10,773 nucleotides of DNA from 66-474 sp035249465. GTDB lineage: Bacteria; Pseudomonadota; Gammaproteobacteria; Xanthomonadales; Rhodanobacteraceae. A program made the translations under genes and the position numbers. The DNA is taken from the NCBI GenBank assembly GCA_035249465.1, contig DATFGL010000174.1, positions 1-10,773 of the forward strand, read 5' to 3'. Shown in pieces: positions 1 to 6,170 of the stretch. The notes under the pieces were generated by a model. That model saw only the letters and a list, made by a program, of their open reading frames with translations. It had not been told where the DNA came from and made no database searches. Each line of letters starts with the position of its first letter. The stretch's first letter is position 1.

Positions 1-99
1 CTGGTTCCGGATTGGGATGCGCTGGGTTACACGCCGAAGCCGAAACCCGGCAAGGCGCCGAATGCGACGAAGGGCAAGAAAGCGGGACGAACGCGCTGA
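1..99 (+). CDS. rimP: Ribosome maturation factor RimP, C-terminal end (partial)
   Basis: Only the last 32 codons are present, read in frame from base 1 to the TGA at 97-99. The visible peptide starts LVPDWDALGY and then becomes a basic tail rich in Lys, Pro and Gly. RimP proteins end in a similar LVP-containing strand (E. coli ends ...KANLVPHF), and rimP is the usual gene directly upstream of nusA, so position and sequence agree. RimP binds the free 30S subunit and assists its late maturation in the cytoplasm. The basic tail after the LVPDW strand is longer than in E. coli. The identification relies on a short peptide plus synteny, and the main domains lie outside the window. Confidence 0.8.
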   Translation: MVPDWDALGYTPKPKPGKAPNATKGKKAGRTR

Positions 100-112
100 G
101 CTGAAAGAAAGA

Positions 113-142
113 CACTGGATTCCCGCTTTCGCGGGAATGACG
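113..142 (+). repeat. Family 1 palindromic (REP-like) repeat, single copy upstream of nusA
   Basis: The unit starts CACTGG and ends ATGACG. It encloses a perfect 8-bp stem with a 4-base loop, ATTCCCGC-TTTC-GCGGGAAT, at 119-138. The same ends occur in the two elements at 4431-4482 and 4515-4556, which makes it a dispersed family and not a chance hairpin. It lies between the rimP stop and the nusA ribosome binding site. No T-run follows, so an intrinsic terminator is unlikely; processing or stability of the operon mRNA is a possible role, by inference. Confidence 0.75.
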
Positions 143-195
143 GATGACAAAGGCAACGAGGTGCGACAGAACGCGACCTCGATGGAGCAAAAGAG

Positions 196-1710
196 ATGAA
201 TCGCGACTTGTTGATGATCGTGGAGACGGTGGCCGCCGAGAAGGCGGTGCCGCATGAGGTGATTTTCGGCGCGCTCGAAGCCGCGCTGGCGACCGCCGCG
301 AAGAAACGCTATCCCGAGGAAGAGCCCGAGATCCGCGTCGCCATCGACCAGGAAACTGGCGACTACGAAACGTTCCGCCGCTGGGAAGTGATCGCCGACG
401 ACGGCGAGATGGAATCGCCCGACTGGCAGTTGCGCCTGATGGACGCCGAGGACGAGCGTCCCGGAGCGCAGGTGGGCGAGTACATCGAACAGCAGATCGA
501 GAACCCCGAGTTCGGACGCATCACGGCGCAGGCCGCCAAGCAGGTGATCGTGCAGCGCATCCGCGAGGCCGAGCGCGCGCAGGTGGTCGATGCCTTCAAG
601 GACCGCGTGGGCGAGCTGGTCAACGGCGTGGCCAAGCGCGTCGAGCGCGGCAACATCTACCTCGACCTTGGCGGCAAGGCCGAAGCGTTCATTCCGCGCG
701 ACAAGGCCATTCCGCGCGAAGTGGTGCGCGTGGGCGACCGCGTGCGCGGTTACCTGTTCGAGGTGCGCGCGGAACTGCGCGGTCCGCAGTTGTTCGTGTC
801 GCGCACCGCGCCGGAATTCATGATGGAGCTGTTCAAGCTGGAAGTGCCGGAGGTCGGCCAGGGCATCGTCGAGATCCGCGCCTGCGCGCGCGACGCCGGC
901 GATCGCGCCAAGATCGCGGTGCTGGCGCACGACAAGCGCACCGATCCGATCGGCGCCTGCATCGGCATGCGCGGTTCGCGCGTGCAGGCGGTGTCGAACG
1001 AACTGAACGGCGAGCGCATCGATATCGTGTTGTGGAACGACGCGCCGGCGCAGTTCGTGATCAACGCGATGGCGCCGGCCGAAGTGCAATCCATCATCGT
1101 CGATGAGGACAAGCATTCGATGGACATCGCGGTGGCCGAGGACAAGCTGTCGCAGGCGATCGGCCGCGGCGGCCAGAACGTGCGCCTCGCCAGCAAGCTC
1201 ACCGGCTGGGATCTCAAGGTGATGACGCAGGACCAGGTCGCCGCCAAGAGCGAGGCCGAGCAGGAAGCCGCGCGCAAGCTGTTCATGGACAAGCTCGAGG
1301 TCGATCAGGAAATCGCGAACATCCTGGTGCAGGAAGGTTTCTCGACCGTCGAGGAAATCGCCTACGTGCCGACCGGCGAACTGCTTGCGGTCGAAGGTTT
1401 CGACGAGGACATCGTCGAGGAGCTGCGTTCGCGCGCGAAGGACGCGTTGCTGACCGAGGCGCTGGCGGTCGAGGAGAACCTCGACGAGAACGCGCCGTCG
1501 GAAGAACTGCTGGCGCTGGAAGGCATGGACGAGGAAACCGCGTATGCGCTGGCGGAGCGGGGCATCGTCACGGCCGACGACCTGGCCGACCAGGCCGTGG
1601 ACGACCTGATCGAAATCGAGGGCATGGACGAGGATCGTGCCGGTGCGTTGATCATGGCCGCGCGCGCGCCGATGCTGGCGCGGATGGAGCAGGAAGCGGG
1701 AAGCCCCTGA
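196..1710 (+). CDS. nusA: Transcription termination/antitermination protein NusA
   Basis: NusA binds RNA polymerase and nascent RNA and controls pausing, termination and rRNA antitermination. The 504-residue protein has the full domain order: an N-terminal polymerase-binding domain (about 1-125), an S1 domain (about 136-200), KH1 with the loop GACIGMRGSRVQAV at 253-266, and KH2 with AIGRGGQNV at 321-329. Two acidic helix-hairpin-helix repeats follow (about 370-420 and 435-495, each with an LxxxEGMDE/LxxVEGFDE core). These AR repeats are typical of gammaproteobacterial NusA. The ATG at 196 has a GGAG at 184-187 with 8-base spacing and gives the normal N-terminus MNRDLLMIVETVA. It is the second gene of the rimP-nusA-infB-rbfA-truB operon. 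Nothing appears broken or missing. Confidence 0.98.
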   Translation: MNRDLLMIVETVAAEKAVPHEVIFGALEAALATAAKKRYPEEEPEIRVAIDQETGDYETFRRWEVIADDGEMESPDWQLRLMDAEDERPGAQVGEYIEQQIENPEFGRITAQAAKQVIVQRIREAERAQVVDAFKDRVGELVNGVAKRVERGNIYLDLGGKAEAFIPRDKAIPREVVRVGDRVRGYLFEVRAELRGPQLFVSRTAPEFMMELFKLEVPEVGQGIVEIRACARDAGDRAKIAVLAHDKRTDPIGACIGMRGSRVQAVSNELNGERIDIVLWNDAPAQFVINAMAPAEVQSIIVDEDKHSMDIAVAEDKLSQAIGRGGQNVRLASKLTGWDLKVMTQDQVAAKSEAEQEAARKLFMDKLEVDQEIANILVQEGFSTVEEIAYVPTGELLAVEGFDEDIVEELRSRAKDALLTEALAVEENLDENAPSEELLALEGMDEETAYALAERGIVTADDLADQAVDDLIEIEGMDEDRAGALIMAARAPMLARMEQEAGSP

Positions 1711-1746
1711 TCCGAAGGGTTTCAATACTGTCGAAGCGCGTTTCAG

Positions 1747-1761
1747 TGCGCTGAGTGCGCA
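1747..1761 (+). other. Small hairpin in the nusA-infB gap
   Basis: The 83-base gap between nusA and infB contains TGCGC-TGAGT-GCGCA, a 5-bp stem with a 5-base loop. There is no T-tract, so it is not a convincing terminator, and it is short enough to be chance in GC-rich DNA. This is the only junction in the operon without one of the recurring palindromic repeats. Confidence 0.25.
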
Positions 1762-1778
1762 TCGGACGCCGAAGACAC

Positions 1779-1784
1779 GAGAGG
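1779..1784 (+). promoter_or_regulatory. Ribosome binding site of infB
   Basis: GAGAGG lies 9 bases before the ATG at 1794. It decides the start: the frame stays open upstream to a GTG at 1755, but that codon has no Shine-Dalgarno sequence. The protein from 1794 begins MSDITIRQLA, as IF2 proteins usually do. Confidence 0.75.
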
Positions 1785-1793
1785 TTGGACACG

Positions 1794-4388
1794 ATGTCAG
1801 ACATAACAATCAGGCAATTGGCGAACATGGTCGGCACGCCCGAGGACAAGCTTCTCGCGCAACTTGCCGAGGCCGGCATGCAATTCGAAGGGCCCGACCA
1901 GGTCATCAGCAATCGCGAGAAGACCAAGCTGCTTGATTTCCTGCGCCGCAACCACGGCAAGCAGGAATCCGCTGCCGTCGCCACGCCGAAGCAGATCACG
2001 CTGAAGCGCCGCAAGGTCAGCGAGATCACCGTGGCGGGCGGCCGTGGCGCCAGCGCCAAGACGGTCAACGTCGAGGTGCGCGCACGCCGTACCTACGTCA
2101 AGCGGGCCGCGATCGCGACCGGAAACGTGGTGGACAGCGAGCGCGAAGAGGCGCTGCGCAAGCTCGAGGTGTCGCGGGAGCAGCACGAGCGCGAGCTGGC
2201 CGAATTGGCGGAGCAGGATCGCCGCCGCAAGGAAGAGCAGCAGAAGCTCGAGGCCGCGGAGGCCGAGCGCAAGCGCACCGAGGAAGAACGCGCCAGGGCG
2301 GAAGCCGAGGCGACCGCGCGCGCGGCCGGGGAACCCGCGAACGGCGATGCCGCCGAACCGGCGTCCACGCACGTGCGCCGGCACGAGGCACCGAAGCCTC
2401 CCGCACGCGAGAACAAGGACGCGGCCGCGCACAAGGCCAAGCGCGCGCGCGGGTCGCACCGCATGCGTGACGACCAGGACGAGGGCCCCGCGCGTTACTC
2501 GGGTGGCGAACTGCATCTCACGGATGCGGAACGCGCGCGCCGTTCCACCCGCAAGCGCGCGAAGCCGCGCGTCGACCTGTCGGACATCACCGGCCAGCAC
2601 GCCTTCTCCAAACCGGTCGCGCCGCAGATGCGCGAGATCCCGATCGGCGAAACCATCGTGGTTGCCGACCTTGCGCAGAAGATGGCGGTCAAGGGTTCGG
2701 AAGTGGTCAAGGCGTTGTTCAAGATGGGCACCATGGTGACCATCAACCAGGCCATCGACCACGACACCGCCGCGCTGGTGGTCGAGGAACTTGGCCACAA
2801 GGCCGTGGATGCGGCGGAGAAGACGGCCGAAACCGAACTCGCCGCGCACGCGGCCACCGATGCAGCCGAAGGCGAGAAGGCATCGCGTCCGCCGGTGGTG
2901 ACCATCATGGGCCACGTCGACCACGGCAAGACGTCCCTGCTCGACACCATCCGCCGCACCAAGGTCGCGTCGGGTGAAGCGGGCGGCATCACCCAGCACA
3001 TCGGTGCGTACCACGTGGAAACGCCCAAGGGCGTCATCACCTTCCTCGACACGCCCGGACATGCGGCGTTCACCTCGATGCGCGCGCGTGGCGCGCAGTC
3101 CACCGACATCGTGGTGCTGGTGGTCGCGGCCGACGACGGCGTGATGCCGCAAACCGTGGAAGCCATCCAGCACGCGCGCGCGGCCAGGGTGCCGCTGATC
3201 GTCGCGGTCAACAAGATGGACAAGCCGGAAGCCAATCCGGACAACGTCCGCCAGGGCCTGGCGCAACACGAAGTGATCCCCGAGGACTGGGGTGGCGACA
3301 CCCAGTTCGTGCCGGTGTCCGCCAAGACTGGCGACGGCGTCGATGCATTGCTGGAAGCGATCGGCCTGCAGGCCGAAGTGATGGAGCTGAAGGCGGTCCC
3401 CGACGGGCGTGCCTCCGGCGTGGTGATCGAATCCAGCCTCGACAAGGGCCGCGGCCCGGTCGCGACGGTGCTGGTCCAGCAAGGCCTGCTGAAACGCGGT
3501 GACTACGTCGTGTGCGGCGTCGAGTACGGCCGCGTGCGCGCGCTGTTCGACGAAGCCGGCAAGCAGGTCGAGAGCGCGGGCCCGTCCATCCCGGTGCAGA
3601 TGCTCGGTTTGTCCGGCGTGCCGGAAGCCGGCGACGAATTCGTGGTGGTCGCGGACGAGAAACTGGCGCGCAACGTGGTGTCCGAACGTGAAGCCCGGCG
3701 CCGCGAGAAGCGCCTGGTCACGCGTACCAACACACTCGAAGACGTGATGGCGATGATGGGCAAGGGCGAGGGTCAGCAGACGCTGAATATCCTCATCAAG
3801 GCCGACGTCCAGGGATCGGCCGAGGCTTTGCGCGAATCGCTGTCGGCGATCAGCAACGACCTGGTGAAGGTCAACGTGATCGCGTCCGGCGTGGGCGGCA
3901 TCACCGAATCCGACGCGACGCTGGCTTCTGCATCGAAGGCGCTGGTGATCGGCTTCAACGTGCGCGCGGATGCATCGGCGCGCAAGGTCATCGAGCAGAA
4001 CGGCGTGGACCTGCGCTACTTCTCGATCATCTACGACGTGATCGACCAGGTGAAGCAGGCGGCATCCGGCTTGATGGGCATGGAAGTGCGCGAGGAGATC
4101 GTCGGCACTGCCGAGGTCCGCGACGTTTTCCGTTCCTCCAAGTTCGGTGCCATCGCCGGCTGCATGGTCGTCGAAGGTTCGGTCAAGCGGCACAAGCCGA
4201 TCCGCGTGCTGCGCGACGACGTGGTGATCTTCGAAGGCGAGCTGGAGTCGCTGCGCCACTTCAAGGAAAACGTGGACGAAGTAAAGAACGGCAGCGAGTG
4301 CGGCATCGGCGTCAAGCAGTACAACGACGTCAAGCCCGGCGACCGCATCGAGTGCTTCGAGCGCATCGAAGTGGCACGTACGCTGTAA
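1794..4388 (+). CDS. infB: Translation initiation factor IF-2
   Basis: IF2 is the GTPase that brings formyl-methionyl initiator tRNA to the 30S subunit and promotes 50S joining. The 864-residue protein has an N-terminal IF2_N module (about 1-50), then a long Lys/Arg/Glu/Ala-rich region (about 100-260) predicted to be helical or disordered. A second IF2_N module (about 280-335) precedes the G domain. GTPase motifs are all present: G1 GHVDHGKT at 373-380, switch I GGITQHIGAY, G3 DTPGH, G4 NKMD at 473-476 and G5 SAK. Domains II, III and the initiator-tRNA-binding domain IV follow to the end. Length is close to that of E. coli IF2 (890). Long antisense open frames in this stretch come from the GC bias of the gene. 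It lies 83 bases after nusA; the downstream gap to rbfA holds an inverted repeat pair. Confidence 0.98.
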   Translation: MSDITIRQLANMVGTPEDKLLAQLAEAGMQFEGPDQVISNREKTKLLDFLRRNHGKQESAAVATPKQITLKRRKVSEITVAGGRGASAKTVNVEVRARRTYVKRAAIATGNVVDSEREEALRKLEVSREQHERELAELAEQDRRRKEEQQKLEAAEAERKRTEEERARAEAEATARAAGEPANGDAAEPASTHVRRHEAPKPPARENKDAAAHKAKRARGSHRMRDDQDEGPARYSGGELHLTDAERARRSTRKRAKPRVDLSDITGQHAFSKPVAPQMREIPIGETIVVADLAQKMAVKGSEVVKALFKMGTMVTINQAIDHDTAALVVEELGHKAVDAAEKTAETELAAHAATDAAEGEKASRPPVVTIMGHVDHGKTSLLDTIRRTKVASGEAGGITQHIGAYHVETPKGVITFLDTPGHAAFTSMRARGAQSTDIVVLVVAADDGVMPQTVEAIQHARAARVPLIVAVNKMDKPEANPDNVRQGLAQHEVIPEDWGGDTQFVPVSAKTGDGVDALLEAIGLQAEVMELKAVPDGRASGVVIESSLDKGRGPVATVLVQQGLLKRGDYVVCGVEYGRVRALFDEAGKQVESAGPSIPVQMLGLSGVPEAGDEFVVVADEKLARNVVSEREARRREKRLVTRTNTLEDVMAMMGKGEGQQTLNILIKADVQGSAEALRESLSAISNDLVKVNVIASGVGGITESDATLASASKALVIGFNVRADASARKVIEQNGVDLRYFSIIYDVIDQVKQAASGLMGMEVREEIVGTAEVRDVFRSSKFGAIAGCMVVEGSVKRHKPIRVLRDDVVIFEGELESLRHFKENVDEVKNGSECGIGVKQYNDVKPGDRIECFERIEVARTL

Positions 4389-4430
4389 GAGTCGGCGCAA
4401 AACCCGTAACGCCAGACAGTTCACTTTTAT

Positions 4431-4482
4431 CGTCATTCCGGGGCCACCGCGATTGCATCGCGGTGGAACCCGGAACCCAGTG
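4431..4482 (-). repeat. Family 1 palindromic repeat, reverse copy (infB-rbfA gap)
   Basis: Read on the minus strand, this unit starts CACTGGGTTCCGG and ends CCGGAATGACG, the same ends as the forward copy at 4515. Between them lies a separate strong hairpin, CCACCGCGAT-TG-ATCGCGGTGG in its core (about 4444-4465 on the plus strand, allowing a mismatch in the loop). The copy is longer than its partner because of this inner stem. It starts about 40 bases after the infB stop. Confidence 0.75.
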
Positions 4483-4514
4483 ACTTTATTTCGGGTAACC
4501 AGACGGCACAAAGG

Positions 4515-4556
4515 CACTGGGTTCCGGATCGCCGCTACGCGGCGTCCGGAATGACG
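4515..4556 (+). repeat. Family 1 palindromic repeat, forward copy (infB-rbfA gap)
   Basis: The unit starts CACTGGGTTCCGG and ends CCGGAATGACG, with an inner GCCGC-TAC-GCGGC hairpin. With the reverse copy at 4431-4482 it forms an inverted pair separated by about 32 less GC-rich bases, an arrangement like the BIMEs of enterobacteria. In the infB-rbfA transcript the two copies could pair with each other through their shared ends. No T-run marks a terminator. Confidence 0.75.
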
Positions 4557-4592
4557 ACGTAGTAAATTCGAAGTCATCGCCGAGCACTGCTC

Positions 4593-4964
4593 ATGCCCCA
4601 ACGCTCCTTCCATCGCACCGATCGCCTCAACGCCGAACTTCGCCGTGAAGTCGGCACGTTGGTGCATGCCGCGGTGCGCGACCACGGGTTGCCGCAGGCG
4701 AGCGTGGTGGACGTCGAGAGCAGCCGCGAACTCGATGTCGCGACCGTGTGGGTGACGGCCCTGCAGCCGGAACGCTCGGCCGAGGTCGTGAAGGCGTTGA
4801 AGGCACTCGCCAGGGAATTCCGCTACCAGCTCGCACACACGATGCGCATGCGCCGCGTGCCCGAACTGCGCTTCAAGTACGACGAATCGGTGGACACCGG
4901 AGAGCGGATCGAGCAGCTGCTGCGCGAGGATCGGGACTCGGGGCCGGGAACCGAGGACTCGTAA
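4593..4964 (+). CDS. rbfA: 30S ribosome-binding factor RbfA
   Basis: RbfA is a small KH-fold protein that binds the 30S subunit near helix 1 and helix 45 of 16S rRNA, assists late maturation, and is needed for cold adaptation in E. coli. The 123-residue product has the expected features: a basic N-terminus (RTDRLNAELRREVGTLV), a central strand containing VVDVESSRELDVATVWVT, and the signature region FRYQLAHTMRMRRVPELRFKYD (given here as one continuous block near residues 73-94), followed by a short acidic tail. The start has no clear Shine-Dalgarno sequence, but the N-terminus matches the family and no better start is seen. It lies 204 bases after infB, separated by an inverted repeat pair, and 166 bases before truB. 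Confidence 0.95.
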   Translation: MPQRSFHRTDRLNAELRREVGTLVHAAVRDHGLPQASVVDVESSRELDVATVWVTALQPERSAEVVKALKALAREFRYQLAHTMRMRRVPELRFKYDESVDTGERIEQLLREDRDSGPGTEDS

Positions 4965-4979
4965 GCAACCGGAGCCAGA

Positions 4980-5027
4980 TCACCCCCTTCGCTCGCGAAG
5001 GGGGTCGATGCGCAGCATCGGGGGATG
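4980..5027 (-). repeat. Family 2 two-hairpin repeat, full copy in reverse orientation
   Basis: This is a 48-base unit. Read on the minus strand it begins CATCCCC, then forms hairpin 1, CGATGC-TGC-GCATCG, and hairpin 2, ACCCCCTTCG-CGAG-CGAAGGGGGT, and ends GA. The full copy at 6114-6161 has the same length, ends, hairpin-1 loop and stem lengths, but different stem bases that still pair. It begins 15 bases after the rbfA stop. No T-run follows. Confidence 0.85.
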
Positions 5028-5068
5028 TCTCGTTCCCGGCGAGAATCTGCTGCATTTCGGCAAAGGCG

Positions 5069-5105
5069 CATCCCCCTCGTTCCCCCTTCCTGCGGAAGGG
5101 GGAGG
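5069..5105 (+). repeat. Family 2 repeat, shortened forward copy
   Basis: The unit begins CATCCCC and ends in the hairpin CCCCCTTCC-TGC-GGAAGGGGG (5082-5102), as in the full family 2 copies, but hairpin 1 is replaced by a few unpaired bases. It faces the reverse copy at 4980-5027, forming an inverted pair around a 41-base spacer. Its GGAGG at 5101-5105 lies 25 bases upstream of the truB ATG, probably too far to serve as its ribosome binding site, but 13 bases from an in-frame TTG at 5119. Confidence 0.65.
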
Positions 5106-5130
5106 ATAAAAGCGTGCTTTGATTGCTCTC

Positions 5131-6066
5131 ATGCCCCAATCCGAGTCCCGCGCAGTCACGGGCATCCTCCTGCTCGACAAGCCTGCCGGCATTTCGTCCA
5201 ACCGTGCGCTGCAGCAGGCCAAGCGGTTGTTCGGTGCCGCCAGGGCCGGACACACCGGCAGCCTCGATCCGCTGGCGACCGGGCTGTTGCCGGTCTGTTT
5301 CGGCGAGGCCACCAAGATCGCGGGTTACCTGCTGGGCGCGCGCAAGGCGTATGCCGCCGAATGCCGGCTGGGCATCACCACCGACACCTGCGACAGCGAT
5401 GGCTCGGTGCTGGCGGAGCGGCCGCTGCCCGCACTGGACGACGCCGTCATCCGGCGCGAACTCGCAAAGCTGACCGGACGCATCACCCAGGTTCCGCCGG
5501 TGTACTCGGCGCTCAAACAGGGCGGCGTGCCGTTGTACAAACGCGCGCGCCGCGGCGAGGTGGTCGAGGCGCCACCGCGCGAGGTGGACGTTTTTCAGCT
5601 CGAATTGACGGCGCGCGAGGGCGACAGCTTGCGCCTGATGATCGAATGCGGATCAGGCACTTACGTCAGGAGTCTCGTGCGGGATCTGGGCGAGGCTCTG
5701 GGCTGCGGCGCGCATCTGACCGCGTTGCGCCGCCTGTGGGTGGACCCGTTCCGCGAGCCGCGCATGTTCACGCTGGAAGAGCTTTCCGGATTGCGTGAAC
5801 AGGGTGAAGCAGCGCTGCACGCGTGCCTGTTGCCCGTCGACGCCGGCCTCGCGGATTGGCCCATCCTCGAACTGGATGAACGCGGTGCCGTCGATGTCGC
5901 ACATGGCCGCAGGCTGCACGCGGGTGCGGAGCCGGGACGTTATCGCGCGCACGCACCATCCGGTGCCTTGCTTGCGATCGGCGATGTGGATGCCGCGGGA
6001 GTCTTCAGCGTGTTGCGCGGCTTCGTTGATGTTCTTCCCCCTTCGCGCGCGAAGGGCGGAGCGTAG
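5131..6066 (+). CDS. truB: tRNA pseudouridine(55) synthase TruB
   Basis: TruB isomerises uridine 55 in the T loop of nearly all elongator tRNAs to pseudouridine and also acts as a tRNA folding chaperone. The 311-residue product has the catalytic motif GHTGSLDPLATG with the nucleophile Asp46, preceded by the family N-terminus GILLLDKPAGISSN. Further motifs are PPVYSALKQGG near 130 and GTYVRSLVRDLG near 180, and a C-terminal PUA-like domain spans about 240-300. I chose the ATG at 5131; an in-frame TTG at 5119 would add four residues and sits better relative to GGAGG at 5101-5105, so it remains possible. The last nine codons and the TAG stop lie inside a palindromic repeat, giving an atypical tail PPSRAKGGA. 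It is the last operon gene seen; rpsO does not follow. Confidence 0.96.
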   Translation: MPQSESRAVTGILLLDKPAGISSNRALQQAKRLFGAARAGHTGSLDPLATGLLPVCFGEATKIAGYLLGARKAYAAECRLGITTDTCDSDGSVLAERPLPALDDAVIRRELAKLTGRITQVPPVYSALKQGGVPLYKRARRGEVVEAPPREVDVFQLELTAREGDSLRLMIECGSGTYVRSLVRDLGEALGCGAHLTALRRLWVDPFREPRMFTLEELSGLREQGEAALHACLLPVDAGLADWPILELDERGAVDVAHGRRLHAGAEPGRYRAHAPSGALLAIGDVDAAGVFSVLRGFVDVLPPSRAKGGA

Positions 6067-6095
6067 CGAACGCGCGCGTAGCGCGAGAGGGGATG
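6037..6095 (-). repeat. Family 2-like repeat overlapping the truB 3' end, reverse orientation
   Basis: Read on the minus strand the unit begins CATCCCC and ends in a hairpin based on the perfect 18-base palindrome CCCTTCGCGCGCGAAGGG (6039-6056). The hairpin-1 region is replaced by a longer GC-rich section containing GCGTAGCG twice (6061-6068 and 6076-6083 on the plus strand). It encodes the end of truB, including its stop codon. Confidence 0.65.
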
Positions 6096-6113
6096 GCCTT
6101 TCACACATGCCGT

Positions 6114-6161
6114 CATCCCCCCGGCGCTGCGCGCCGACCCCCTTCCTTCGGAAGGGGGTGA
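6114..6161 (+). repeat. Family 2 two-hairpin repeat, full copy in forward orientation
   Basis: This 48-base unit begins CATCCCC and contains hairpin 1, CGGCGC-TGC-GCGCCG (6122-6136), and hairpin 2, ACCCCCTTCC-TTC-GGAAGGGGGT (6137-6159). With the element at 6037-6095 it forms an inverted pair in the gap between the convergent truB and hydroxylase genes. Its position 3' to both genes would suit an mRNA 3'-end structure on either strand, although neither side has a T-run typical of intrinsic terminators. Confidence 0.85.
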
Positions 6162-6170
6162 ATTCGTGAC

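Noticed and set aside
17..199. A 60-codon frame before nusA
   Set aside because: It runs through the rimP tail in another frame and the palindromic repeat; the repeat part (WIPAFAGMT) is a common translation of such elements, not a gene.
1797..4838. A 1013-codon open frame on the minus strand across infB and rbfA
   Set aside because: It is exactly antisense to two unmistakable genes, is rich in His, Arg, Asp and Val as expected for the complement of GC-rich codons, and shows no domain. It is a GC-bias shadow.
5082..5102. Hairpin before truB as an intrinsic terminator
   Set aside because: The strong GC stem is followed by AGGATAAAA, not by a T-run, and it belongs to a repeat family; truB lies only 29 bases downstream.
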